From contig DVJA01000030.1 in the NCBI GenBank assembly GCA_018710885.1, forward strand, positions 1 to 26,855: 26,855 nucleotides of DNA, given 5' to 3'. Made by a program: the position numbers and the translations under genes. Every line of letters starts with the position of its first letter. Positions within the stretch are counted from its first letter, which is position 1. The notes beneath the pieces are model-generated. The model did not search any database, had not been told where the DNA came from, and worked only from the letters and a program-made list of their open reading frames with translations. This stretch comes from Scatomorpha merdigallinarum (GTDB lineage: Bacteria; Bacillota; Clostridia; Oscillospirales; Oscillospiraceae). Of the stretch, positions 14,151 to 21,501 are shown in pieces.

Positions 14151-16332
14151 GTTCCAGTTCCTCCTTTGTCAGAGAGCAGGCGTCGAGAAAGTCCTGATAT
14201 GTCAGATACGGGTACATGGGGTCCAGCTCGCGCGTGAAGAGCGAGGCGAGTATGGCGTCCATGGCCTCTTCGCCGCCCACCAACTCCTCCGCGCGCAGTA
14301 TTTTGAGCGGCATTTCGCAGTACTGACGCACATAGGCCAGGCTGTTGCTGATGGTCAGGCGTTCGTTCTCGGGCAGGGTGGAGAGATAGTCCGGGTTGCG
14401 CACGTAGAAGTTGAGGTAATAGTCCTCGACCGCGCTGCGCCACTGCTCTATGTAGTGTTCGCGGGCGTAGTCCTCGCCGTAGAGCGCCTTGACTATGCGG
14501 TAGGTGGTGTAGACAGTGAGACCCTCCGCGCTCCAGGCGTCCGTGGCATCAGTGCTGTCGAACATGTTGCCGAGGCCCCACCACTGGTGCACAAGCTCGT
14601 GTATCATGACCTCGCCAGCCGCGGCGCCTTTATCGGTGTCGCCCAGGTTGGCCGCAGTGAAGTCGGCCTCGTCGAGCAGGCTCGCGCCGTTGGTGGCGTA
14701 ACCGCCGCCGGTGACGCGGCTCTGTATGAGTTTGAGCGTCTCGCCGCTGCCGAAGGAAAGCGGACCGTAGTGCTCGGTGCAGTAATCCACGACGGCGCGC
14801 ACGGCGTCGGCAGCGCCGGCGGCCTCCATAACGGCCTGATGGCGGCGTCCGTAGTAGAACTCGATGGTGATGCCTCCAGCTTCAATCACTTCGCAGACGT
14901 AGTCGCCGGCGTAGAGGATGCCGCCGGTGCCGTTGTCCTCGTAGTGCCAGGTGGCAGTGCCGTCGGGGTTCATGGAGACAATCTCGGCGTCGCTGCTGCC
15001 GAATGGTATGGCGGTCATGTTTTCGGGGAGTGTGACTTCGATTACGGCGGGGTACATGTTGTCGTCGGGCAGCACGTTCATGAGTCTGGGCGAGAGCGCC
15101 GCATTTTCGAGGCAGATATACTCCGAGCTTATCTCCTTGCCGCCCTGCATGATGGAGGTGTTGCGGTTTTCGCGCGGGAAGCCGCCGTATTCTATGGTCA
15201 GGACAATCTCCTCCTCGGCGGGCAGCGTCACTTCAAGCAGGGCTTCGTTGTACTCCTGATAGTCGCTGAGAGTGTAGCCGGCGTCATTGCCGTTGGCTTT
15301 TACGGAGCGAATCTCGTATCCGGGCAGGACGCCGAAGGCGGCGGTCTGCTCGCTGCCGGAGGAGTTTTTGAAGTTGAATGTGGCCGTGCCTTGGACGGTG
15401 CCGCTGCTGGTGTTGGGGAAGACCTCGGCACTGCGGCCGGTGCAGACGACATCTTCAAGGTAGGGAATCTCGAAGAAAGTCATGGCCGTTTCGTCCGGGT
15501 TGCTGTTGTCGATGAAGGGCTGCGCTGTATACGCAAGTACGGAGCAGGCGAGCAGAAGCAGGGCAGCGGCGCAGCGCAGAGGCCGCCGGGCGTGACGGGC
15601 AAAGGAGCCAACCGGGCCCTTACCGTACTGCCTGACGCAGAGCCAGGAGAGAGTCCAGACCCCGGCGAGTACGGCCAGCCAGGTGAGGCGCATGTATGCC
15701 GCCGAGCGGAAGATGCGGTAGTTGGAGAAGTCGTCCGAGAGCGCCCAGACACAGGGGTTCAGCCAGCAGAGCTGCCAGTTGTAGCGCCAGACCGTGAGGC
15801 TCGCGGCGGCAAAGGCCGCAAAGAGCACGACGGAGAGATCGGCTCTGCGCGTGAACTGATAGGCGCTGGCCGAGGCCAGAACGCCGAGCGGCAGCGCCAG
15901 GGCCGTGAAGATGAGATAGGCAAGGGCGTAGTCGGAAAAATCAAAGACCTCGCCTATGAGCGCCATGCTTATGGGCAGCCACAACAGCGCCGTGAGCAGG
16001 GCTGCCAGCAGGGAAACGCAGATGAGAGCTCCGGTTTGTACGAGGGCCGAAGTGAGCGGCGAGACCGCGGCGCCGGTCAGCATTTCCACGCGGCTGCGCG
16101 TGGGGCGGTCGAACTCATATATTGTCAGCAGGCCGAAGAGCACGGCCCCTACCGCGCCCGCAGCTATGGCCGGATTGGCGAGATAGACCGAGAGCATGGT
16201 TTCGGCGCTCGCAGGGGTGTAGAGTATAAGCCCGGCTGCGGGCGAGACGAGAGTGAGCGCAGCGGCGAGCCAGGTCATGCGGCCGCGCAGCAGACGGCCC
16301 AGCTCCAAAATGAAGAGTCGCAGGGATTTCAT
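14143..16332 (-). CDS. ABC permease fused to extracytoplasmic M1-type metallopeptidase
   Basis: 729 residues. The first 265 or so contain about six membrane segments of an ABC-2 permease (starting ELGRLLRGRMTWLAAALTL). A seventh segment (about 271-287) leads to a long ectodomain that should face outward. The C-terminal part is a gluzincin of family M1: HELVH at 578-582 followed by QWWGLG, with the third zinc ligand Glu603 in WSAEGLTVY. The spacing between HELVH and this Glu is 20 residues; the textbook M1 value is 18. The GAMEN exopeptidase motif is not obvious. ATPase and permease neighbours overlap by four and eight bases. The fusion suggests a transporter that trims or destroys a peptide at the outer face, for example in antimicrobial peptide resistance; that is inference. 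Confidence 0.85.
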   Translation of the reverse strand: MKSLRLFILELGRLLRGRMTWLAAALTLVSPAAGLILYTPASAETMLSVYLANPAIAAGAVGAVLFGLLTIYEFDRPTRSRVEMLTGAAVSPLTSALVQTGALICVSLLAALLTALLWLPISMALIGEVFDFSDYALAYLIFTALALPLGVLASASAYQFTRRADLSVVLFAAFAAASLTVWRYNWQLCWLNPCVWALSDDFSNYRIFRSAAYMRLTWLAVLAGVWTLSWLCVRQYGKGPVGSFARHARRPLRCAAALLLLACSVLAYTAQPFIDNSNPDETAMTFFEIPYLEDVVCTGRSAEVFPNTSSGTVQGTATFNFKNSSGSEQTAAFGVLPGYEIRSVKANGNDAGYTLSDYQEYNEALLEVTLPAEEEIVLTIEYGGFPRENRNTSIMQGGKEISSEYICLENAALSPRLMNVLPDDNMYPAVIEVTLPENMTAIPFGSSDAEIVSMNPDGTATWHYEDNGTGGILYAGDYVCEVIEAGGITIEFYYGRRHQAVMEAAGAADAVRAVVDYCTEHYGPLSFGSGETLKLIQSRVTGGGYATNGASLLDEADFTAANLGDTDKGAAAGEVMIHELVHQWWGLGNMFDSTDATDAWSAEGLTVYTTYRIVKALYGEDYAREHYIEQWRSAVEDYYLNFYVRNPDYLSTLPENERLTISNSLAYVRQYCEMPLKILRAEELVGGEEAMDAILASLFTRELDPMYPYLTYQDFLDACSLTKEELELA

Positions 16333-17189
16333 TGCGCGGCCTCCCTGGAGATAAGGTAGAGATATGCGTCCTCAAGCGAGGGCTCCTCAGCCTCGGCGTA
16401 GTCCGGCAGCTCGTCGGCCACAGCGCGGCAGCGTATGCCGCGCCCGGTGTTTACGCGGGCTGTGATGTGCAGGCCGCTGGTCTCCCCGGCGTCGGACTCG
16501 TAGAATACGCCGACGTGGCCCTCGGCGGCGGCTATGAGCTGCTCGGGGGTGCCGGTGAACAGAATGCGCCCGTGGTTTATTACAACAAGCCTGTCGCACA
16601 CCGATTGCACGTCCTCTATGATATGCGTGGAGAGCAGCACCAGCCTGTCCTGCGCCGCGTGGGAGAAGAGATTGCGGAAGTGTATGCGCTCCTCAGGGTC
16701 CAGGCCCACCGTTGGCTCGTCGAAGATGAGCATATCCGGCTCACCCAGAAGCGCCTGAGCTATGCCCACGCGCTGGCGCTGGCCGCCTGAGAGCGTGCGT
16801 ATCTTGGCTGCGGCCTTGTCCTCAAGGTTTACACGCGCTATGACCTCTTCCACGGCGCTCTTAGCGTTGCGCAGGCCCTTTAGTGCGGACATGTAGTCGA
16901 GAAACTGCGCCACGGTGAGCTCGTCAAAGAGCCCGAAATCCTGGGGCAAGTAGCCCAGGCGGGATTTGAGCTGCCGCTCGCATTCGGTCAGCGGCCGGCC
17001 GTCCACACGTATAGTGCCGCTTGTCGGCAGCAGCGCGGATACCAGCAGCTTCATGAGCGTGGACTTGCCCGCGCCGTTGGGGCCGAGCAGGCCCACGAGG
17101 CTGGGCGAACGCAGCTCGAGGTCCAGACCGCGGAGCGCCTGCTTGCCGCTGGGATACGTCATGGCGACGTTTTTGATCGTGATCTCCAT
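16329..17189 (-). CDS. ABC transporter ATP-binding protein
   Basis: 286-residue ATPase that powers the exporter made by the next two genes. Walker A is GPNGAGKST (36-44), the Q-loop Gln83 is in LPQDFG, the signature is LSGGQRQR (133-140), Walker B is MLIFDEPT (153-160), and the switch His is in LLSTHIIED. It is of the multidrug/bacitracin exporter ATPase type. The ATG at 17189 follows an AGAAAGGA site ten bases upstream and begins the family sequence MEITIKNV. The open frame runs on to 17786, but that part is antisense to the SnoaL-like gene and lies beyond the promoter. It is the first gene of the operon and overlaps the permease by four bases. Its promoter carries the TGGAG boxes also found before the two-component system. 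Confidence 0.95.
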   Translation of the reverse strand: MEITIKNVAMTYPSGKQALRGLDLELRSPSLVGLLGPNGAGKSTLMKLLVSALLPTSGTIRVDGRPLTECERQLKSRLGYLPQDFGLFDELTVAQFLDYMSALKGLRNAKSAVEEVIARVNLEDKAAAKIRTLSGGQRQRVGIAQALLGEPDMLIFDEPTVGLDPEERIHFRNLFSHAAQDRLVLLSTHIIEDVQSVCDRLVVINHGRILFTGTPEQLIAAAEGHVGVFYESDAGETSGLHITARVNTGRGIRCRAVADELPDYAEAEEPSLEDAYLYLISREAAQ

Positions 17190-17222
17190 ATCGGATGTGT
17201 CCTTTCTGCTTGGGATGGACGA

Positions 17223-17277
17223 AGCATAACGCCGCGATGTGGAGAGAACTTGGAGCGTATTTGTGTTTTGTGTGGAG
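17223..17277 (-). promoter_or_regulatory. ABC operon promoter with 11-bp-register TGGAG boxes
   Basis: On the minus strand a TATGCT -10 lies at 17223-17228. Plus-strand TGGAG boxes occur at 17240-17244, 17251-17255 and 17273-17277, that is 11 and 22 bp apart. The first box starts 12 bases from the -10 and the second falls in the -35 region. The same arrangement precedes the response regulator at 20553-20585. This is the direct-repeat geometry of OmpR-family regulators. Confidence 0.7.
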
Positions 17278-17301
17278 ATAAACAGTGCGGTGTGGTATGA
17301 T
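17273..17301 (+). promoter_or_regulatory. Divergent promoter for the SnoaL-like gene
   Basis: An extended -10 is seen: TG at 17293-17294, then TATGAT at 17296-17301, 26 bases before the GTG start. The -35 position at a 17-bp spacer is TGGAGA (17273-17278), a poor -35 that coincides with the third TGGAG box. The gene may therefore be co-controlled with the ABC operon. Confidence 0.55.
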
Positions 17302-17327
17302 ATACCCGGACTTGGGGAGGTGAGAGC

Positions 17328-17741
17328 GTGACAGCGAGTGAACTTATCAGGTGTTTCTATGAGACCGTGGTGTCTGAAAACGATGTCAGCCGTGTGCCGG
17401 ATTTCGTCTCCGACAGACTCTGCCTGCGCTTGGGCGAACATAAGACAGCCGTCGGCGTGGAGGGAATGATAGGGCACATAGCGGCCACCAAGCACACTTA
17501 CCCGGACTATACGGTGCGGATAACGAGGCAGTTTTGCGACGGGGATTACGTCATATCCGAGTTCGTCATGGAGGGCAGCCATGAGGGCGAATGGTTTGGC
17601 ATCGAGCCGTCGCACAGGCGCCTGACCTTTACCGGCGTGAACATAGACCGTGTCGAGGAAGGCAAAATCACAGAGCACGGCGGCGCCGTAAACACGTTTG
17701 AGACACTGTGGGAGCAGGGACTCATAGTTCCGGAAAAGTAA
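17328..17741 (+). CDS. SnoaL-like ester cyclase family protein
   Basis: 137-residue small alpha+beta protein of the NTF2-like fold. Family signatures are HTYPDYTVRI, then GDYVISEFVMEGSHEGEWFGIEPSHRRLTFTG in outline, then DRVEEGKITEHGG. The family includes polyketide cyclases and many proteins of unknown function that bind small hydrophobic molecules; no substrate can be given. The GTG at 17328 has GGGGAGG seven bases upstream. It is cytoplasmic, with no signal peptide. It is divergent from the ABC operon and shares its control region. Confidence 0.82.
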   Translation: MTASELIRCFYETVVSENDVSRVPDFVSDRLCLRLGEHKTAVGVEGMIGHIAATKHTYPDYTVRITRQFCDGDYVISEFVMEGSHEGEWFGIEPSHRRLTFTGVNIDRVEEGKITEHGGAVNTFETLWEQGLIVPEK

Positions 17742-17744
17742 AGC

Positions 17745-17768
17745 GCCGCCCTTAGCATCGGGGGCGGC
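17745..17768 (+). terminator. GC-rich hairpin between SnoaL-like and DUF6064-like genes
   Basis: A seven-bp stem (17745-17751 with 17762-17768) closes a ten-base loop and has no T run. It probably gives partial termination or RNA stability between two genes that otherwise look co-transcribed. Confidence 0.4.
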
Positions 17769-17784
17769 ACAGCCAGGAGGAGAC

Positions 17785-18390
17785 ATGGACGCGCAGGAGT
17801 TTTGGAACGTTATAGGTGACTACAACGCGCACACTGTAGCAGTTCAGGCTGTCGTGCTGCTATTTGTGGCGCTGTCGGCAGCGCTGTCATATTTGCAGAA
17901 GGTGAACTGGCTTGCAAAGTTTGCGTTGGGCCTGCTTAACCTGTTCATAGGCATCGCATTTTTCGCCGCGTATGGCACGGAGCCTGTACAGAAGTTCTTC
18001 GCCCTGCCACTTTATCTGTTAAGCGGCAGCCTGCTTATATATGAGAGTTGGCGCAACAGGAGCGATATTTTGCGGAAGCCGGATAAAATTCAGACCCTGC
18101 TCCTGGTGCTTTATCTGCTATATCCACTCTTTTCCCTGCTGCTGGGCAGGTCATTCCCCATGACGGTGACATACATCATGCCGTGCCCGGCGGTCAGTCT
18201 GAGTATAGCCGTCTATTCAGGATACCGGAAAAAGAACCTGCTACTGCTTATCCTTCTGACCATGTGGGGCCTTACGGGAGTGAAATCCGTGATTTTCAAC
18301 GCTTATGAGGACCTTGTGCTGCTGCTGGCCGGAATATATGGCGTTGTGCTTATATATAGGGAAATCAATGAGAGAAAGGCGGCCTCGTGA
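17785..18390 (+). CDS. DUF6064-like multi-pass membrane protein
   Basis: 201 residues with about six hydrophobic segments (near 18-38, 45-63, 70-87, 105-121, 127-146 and 151-192). It opens with FWNVIGDYNAHTVAVQ, and the segment containing YIMPCPAVSLSIA resembles the conserved Pro-Cys-Pro region of the DUF6064 family; this assignment is from memory of the family and moderate. Function unknown. The ATG has AGGAGG upstream. It follows the SnoaL-like gene by 43 bases on the same strand and overlaps the terminator that separates it from the convergent kinase gene. Confidence 0.75.
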   Translation: MDAQEFWNVIGDYNAHTVAVQAVVLLFVALSAALSYLQKVNWLAKFALGLLNLFIGIAFFAAYGTEPVQKFFALPLYLLSGSLLIYESWRNRSDILRKPDKIQTLLLVLYLLYPLFSLLLGRSFPMTVTYIMPCPAVSLSIAVYSGYRKKNLLLLILLTMWGLTGVKSVIFNAYEDLVLLLAGIYGVVLIYREINERKAAS

Positions 18391-18405
18391 CTGAGGCCGC
18401 CCTTT
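18378..18405. terminator. Bidirectional terminator between convergent genes
   Basis: A perfect nine-bp stem (18378-18386 with 18393-18401) closes a six-base loop. It has a T tract on the plus side and an A tract before it that serves the minus strand. The stop codon of the DUF6064-like gene lies in the hairpin. The kinase gene on the minus strand ends at 18411. Confidence 0.75.
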
Positions 18406-18410
18406 GGCGT

Positions 18411-19883
18411 TCAGGGGGCGAACACCACCGTGGCCAGGACGCCGTCGGGGGTGTTCTCTATTTTGCACTCGGCCCCGTGCCGCTCGAAGATGATACGCGA
18501 GAGATAGAGCCCGAGCCCGCTGCCGCCGGTGCTGCGGCTGCGGGATTTGTCTGCTCTGTAGAAGGCGTCGAAGAGGTGGGGCAGGGCCCCTTCGTCTATG
18601 TGCACGCCGGTGTTCTCGATGCTAAGCGCGGCCCGTTCGTCCAGCGTATATGTGCGCACGCGCACCACGGCACCCTCGGGGGAGTAGAGCGCGGCGTTGG
18701 AGACGAGATTGCCGATGGCCTTGCTCAGCAGCGCGCGCTCGCAGGATATGGCTATACAATCGCACAGCTCGGATTTGAGCGTCAGAGCGCGCTGTTCCAT
18801 GAGCTCGGACATGAGCTCCAGTTGCTCGCGCACGAGAGCAGAGAGGTCTGCTTCCTCGCGGGAGAGCACCTCTTGCGATTCCAGGCGCGAGATGGTCAAA
18901 ATTTCACCCACGAGCGACTCCATGCGCGACGTGACCATGAGCGAGCGGGCCAGGTACTTGTCGCGGTCCTGATAGACGCCGACGCCGTCCAGCATACCGG
19001 TCAGCTGGCCCTTGAGGATAGTCACGGGCGTCTTGAGCTCGTGCGAGGCGGCGGCGAAGAAGGCCATGCGCGAGCGGTCTGCCTCGCGCTCGCGTTCAAC
19101 CTCGCCGCGCAAGGCGGTATTGGCGCTTTCAAGTTCGGAGAGGGCCCGGCCCAGCTTTTGCGAAAGCTCGTCCAGGCTGCGGCCAAGCTGGCCTATCTCA
19201 TCGCGCCGGCCGTTGGCGCATTTCCAGCCGAAGTCCAGGTTTGCCAGCCTGGCCGCTATGCCGCTGAGCCGTACTATGGGCCGCGTGACGTAGCGGGAGT
19301 ATATGAGCGCGCACAGCAGCGAGAAGGCCAACAGTGCAAGCAGCAGCCACGGCGCCATCTCAACCAGCGCGCGTACCGCCAGATTTTCGGATTGCAGCCT
19401 CGGGAAAACATAGAGCATGTATTCACCCTCGCGGTCTGGAAAGGTTACCCCGACGCTTATCGTCTCCTGCTCTGCCATCGTCACTGCCACGGAGCCATCC
19501 GCGTTCCAGGTCACGACATCAGTGCCGGGGCCGGAACCGGCCTCTGTCACGACGGTGGAGTCGTCCTCATAGAGAGGGCGTACAGCCAGGGTGGAACCGT
19601 TGTCAGCCGTGCGACCGTCCGGGTCCATGAGCATGGCGTCGGCGCCGGAGGTGCGGATGAACTCATCGAGGGCCGTGCCGCTCTCCTCAAACGGCGTGGC
19701 AGAGAGCTCCAGAGCGAGCTCACCGGCTTTGCGGGCCAGATCGTCGGTCAATACGGCTGTGTATGTGCTGGGCGTGGCGCAGGCAATAAGCGCGAAGGTG
19801 ACCAGGCCGGAGAGCAGCAGTATGAACAGGGTGATTATGAAAATGCGCCCCGTCAGGCTCTCAGAGAGCTTCTTTCGCAGCAC
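18411..19883 (-). CDS. Sensor histidine kinase of an OmpR-type two-component system
   Basis: 490-residue membrane kinase. The first membrane segment is about residues 14-36. An extracytoplasmic sensor of some 135 residues follows, then the second segment (about 176-196), a HAMP linker (about 197-250) and a coiled helix. The HisKA domain has phospho-acceptor His281 in ASHELKTP. The HATPase has N-box LVSNAALYSPEG and G-box GGSGLGLYLS. The large external loop suggests an extracellular signal, perhaps a peptide. It overlaps the regulator gene by 23 bases. The organisation resembles VanS/VncS-type kinases. The target is probably the nearby ABC exporter, because the promoters share boxes. Confidence 0.92.
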   Translation of the reverse strand: MLRKKLSESLTGRIFIITLFILLLSGLVTFALIACATPSTYTAVLTDDLARKAGELALELSATPFEESGTALDEFIRTSGADAMLMDPDGRTADNGSTLAVRPLYEDDSTVVTEAGSGPGTDVVTWNADGSVAVTMAEQETISVGVTFPDREGEYMLYVFPRLQSENLAVRALVEMAPWLLLALLAFSLLCALIYSRYVTRPIVRLSGIAARLANLDFGWKCANGRRDEIGQLGRSLDELSQKLGRALSELESANTALRGEVEREREADRSRMAFFAAASHELKTPVTILKGQLTGMLDGVGVYQDRDKYLARSLMVTSRMESLVGEILTISRLESQEVLSREEADLSALVREQLELMSELMEQRALTLKSELCDCIAISCERALLSKAIGNLVSNAALYSPEGAVVRVRTYTLDERAALSIENTGVHIDEGALPHLFDAFYRADKSRSRSTGGSGLGLYLSRIIFERHGAECKIENTPDGVLATVVFAP

Positions 19884-20541
19884 GGTAGCCCACTCCTCTC
19901 ACGGTCTCAATGTAGTCGCGCTCGAGTTTGCGGCGCAGGTTCTTGATGTGGCTGTCCACCACCCGCTCGTCGCCGTAGAAGTCGTAGCCCCAGAGCTTGG
20001 AGAGCAGCATTTCCCGCGTGTAAACCCGGCCCGGACTCGAGATCAGCGTCCGCAGCAGCTCGAATTCCCGTGCGGTGAGCTCCAGGCTCCGGCCGTCCAA
20101 GCTGGCCTCCATCCCGTCGAGGTCCAACGTGAGGTCCCGATAGTGAAGCAGGCTGCGTTCGGGAGGGATCTGCCCGGAGCGGCGCAGCACGGCGCGTATC
20201 TTTTGCAGCAGCACGGGCATGGAAAACGGCTTCGTGATATAGTCGTCCACGCCTGCGCCGTAGCCACGCAGGGCTTCGCTCTCGCCGTCTACGGCGGTCA
20301 GCATGAGTATGGGCACGTCGGATTCGCGGCGAATGAGTTCGCAGACGCCGAAACCGTTTATTTTGGGCAGCAGCAGATCCAGAAGCACCAGCTCGAACCG
20401 GCCGCGCCTGAACTTGTCCAGCGCCTCCACGCCGTCCAGGGCCTGCTCCACTTCGTAGCCGCTCTCGCGCAGATAGGCGCAAAGCAGTTCCTGGATATCG
20501 GGCTCGTCTTCAACTACAAGTATTCTGGTCAATGGTATCAC
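19861..20541 (-). CDS. OmpR/PhoB-family response regulator
   Basis: 226 residues. The receiver (about 5-118) has acidic pocket Glu11/Asp12, phospho-acceptor Asp55 (LLDLLLP), Thr82 and Lys104 (ITKPF). The winged-helix DNA-binding domain (about 130-222) shows LTAREFELLRTL, then ERVVDSHIKNLRRKL and VRGVGYR. The start is a GTG at 20541. A TTG at 20532 (reading TRILVVEDEP) with a GGGGTGA site just upstream is also possible. It is first in its operon, before the kinase. It is predicted to bind the TGGA(G/T) direct repeats at its own promoter and at the ABC operon promoter. Confidence 0.93.
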   Translation of the reverse strand: MIPLTRILVVEDEPDIQELLCAYLRESGYEVEQALDGVEALDKFRRGRFELVLLDLLLPKINGFGVCELIRRESDVPILMLTAVDGESEALRGYGAGVDDYITKPFSMPVLLQKIRAVLRRSGQIPPERSLLHYRDLTLDLDGMEASLDGRSLELTAREFELLRTLISSPGRVYTREMLLSKLWGYDFYGDERVVDSHIKNLRRKLERDYIETVRGVGYRAAKEAL

Positions 20542-20552
20542 CCCGTGGAGAG

Positions 20553-20585
20553 AGTATAACGCAGCATTGTGGATTTAATATGGAG
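20553..20585 (-). promoter_or_regulatory. Two-component operon promoter with paired TGGA boxes
   Basis: A minus-strand -10 TATACT is at 20553-20558. Plus-strand boxes TGGAT (20570-20574) and TGGAG (20581-20585) lie 11 bp apart, the first starting 12 bases from the -10. The spacing matches the ABC operon promoter exactly, and most bases between are also shared, which suggests autoregulation. Confidence 0.7.
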
Positions 20586-20621
20586 AAATTCAATTTTCCT
20601 TCAAAAAGTACGCCGGGCATG

Positions 20622-20664
20622 AAAAAAGCAAACCGCCCGGAAGAAATTCCGGGCGGTTTGCTTT
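20622..20664 (-). terminator. Rho-independent terminator of the GntR gene
   Basis: A perfect 18-bp stem (20625-20642 with 20647-20664) closes a four-base loop (GAAA as read on the plus strand, TTTC on the minus strand). It is followed on the minus strand by a run of six T (complement of 20622-20627). The stop codon of the regulator lies within the stem. Confidence 0.92.
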
Positions 20665-21412
20665 AGCCCACTACCGGCTGGGCCCACTCGGCTCGCGTGT
20701 AGGACGAGATCATGGCCGCGTAGTTGCTTTGGCAGGCTGTGAAATCCCTGCTCTTGATGGATTCAAAGATACTGTAGTGTATATCCCGGCGGCGGTCAAG
20801 CCGGAAGCTGGCGACCATCTCCGGGGTCCATTTGCGGACGCTTGAGAGTATGTATTCATATATGGGGCCTCGCGCTACGGCAAAGGCATAGGCATAGAGC
20901 TTATTGTGCGCCATATGCACTACCTGTTCGTGAAAAGCTATATCCGCGTCGGCCAGTTGACGCTGCCAGAGCTCATGCTCCATGCTGTCTGAGTGCATCC
21001 ACACCATACGGTGCTGTGTGGCCAGACGTTCCAGTTCGGCCATGTCCGCGTCGTCTGCACGCTCACAGGCCAGGCGTGCACATTCAATTTCTATGTGGTT
21101 TCTGAACTCTGCAACACTGCCTGAGAGCTCGTTTACATTACAGAACATTGAGGCGGTGCGCAGGTAGTTCTCAAGGTCAAACTCAAGCACGCGCGTGCCT
21201 GAGCCGGAGCGCGTTTCAATGACTCCCAGGGCGTTTAATTTCTGCAGAGCCACGCGCACAGTGAGCCGGTTGACACCGTACTGTTCGGCCAAATCGCTCT
21301 CGCTCGGCAGACGCTCGCCGGGCTTCCAGACACCTGAACTTATTTGAGACTGAAGAATCTCAAACACCTGTACGGATGCGGAGAGCTTCTTGCCGCTGCC
21401 TCTCTCTGACAT
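20663..21412 (-). CDS. GntR-family (FadR subfamily) transcriptional regulator
   Basis: 249 residues. The winged helix-turn-helix (about 10-78) includes GVWKPGERLPSESDLAEQYGV, then LGVIETRSGSGT. An all-helical FCD ligand-binding domain follows (about 90-230), with FRNHIEIECARLACERA, AFHEQVVHMAHN and a later DIH that could supply metal-binding residues. FadR-type regulators usually sense organic acids. The ATG at 21412 is chosen because GGAGGGG lies five bases upstream; the longer frame from 21436 would start before that site. It has its own promoter and terminator and no obvious partner gene, so the regulon is unknown. Confidence 0.9.
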   Translation of the reverse strand: MSERGSGKKLSASVQVFEILQSQISSGVWKPGERLPSESDLAEQYGVNRLTVRVALQKLNALGVIETRSGSGTRVLEFDLENYLRTASMFCNVNELSGSVAEFRNHIEIECARLACERADDADMAELERLATQHRMVWMHSDSMEHELWQRQLADADIAFHEQVVHMAHNKLYAYAFAVARGPIYEYILSSVRKWTPEMVASFRLDRRRDIHYSIFESIKSRDFTACQSNYAAMISSYTRAEWAQPVVG

Positions 21413-21438
21413 CGTACCCCTCCTTTTCTTTTTCATGA

Positions 21439-21467
21439 ATTATATATTAATCCAGTGTGGCCGTCAA
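21439..21467 (-). promoter_or_regulatory. Strong sigma-A promoter of the GntR gene
   Basis: On the minus strand TTGACG (21462-21467), a 17-bp spacer and TATAAT (21439-21444) form a near-consensus promoter. The -10 overlaps an A/T near-palindrome that could be an operator. Confidence 0.85.
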
Positions 21468-21480
21468 GCTGAAAGACCAT

Positions 21481-21501
21481 ACAAAGGGCTCAATCAAGCC
21501 C
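21481..21501 (-). terminator. Weak terminator after spoIIR
   Basis: A five-bp stem (21486-21490 with 21497-21501) closes a six-base loop. On the minus strand it is followed by TTTGT. It overlaps the spoIIR stop. It is short, so read-through into the GntR gene is possible. Confidence 0.4.

Noticed and set aside
14089..16359. 756-codon open frame on the plus strand
   Set aside because: It is antisense to the permease/M1 peptidase gene, which has HELVH and clear membrane segments. The translation shows no domain and arises from GC-biased third positions.
17190..17786. N-terminal extension of the ABC ATPase frame
   Set aside because: It crosses the promoter and is antisense to the SnoaL-like gene. 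The family sequence starts at 17189 behind a good ribosome site.
18387..19946. 519-codon open frame on the plus strand
   Set aside because: Antisense to the histidine kinase, whose HisKA and HATPase motifs are complete; no recognisable domain.
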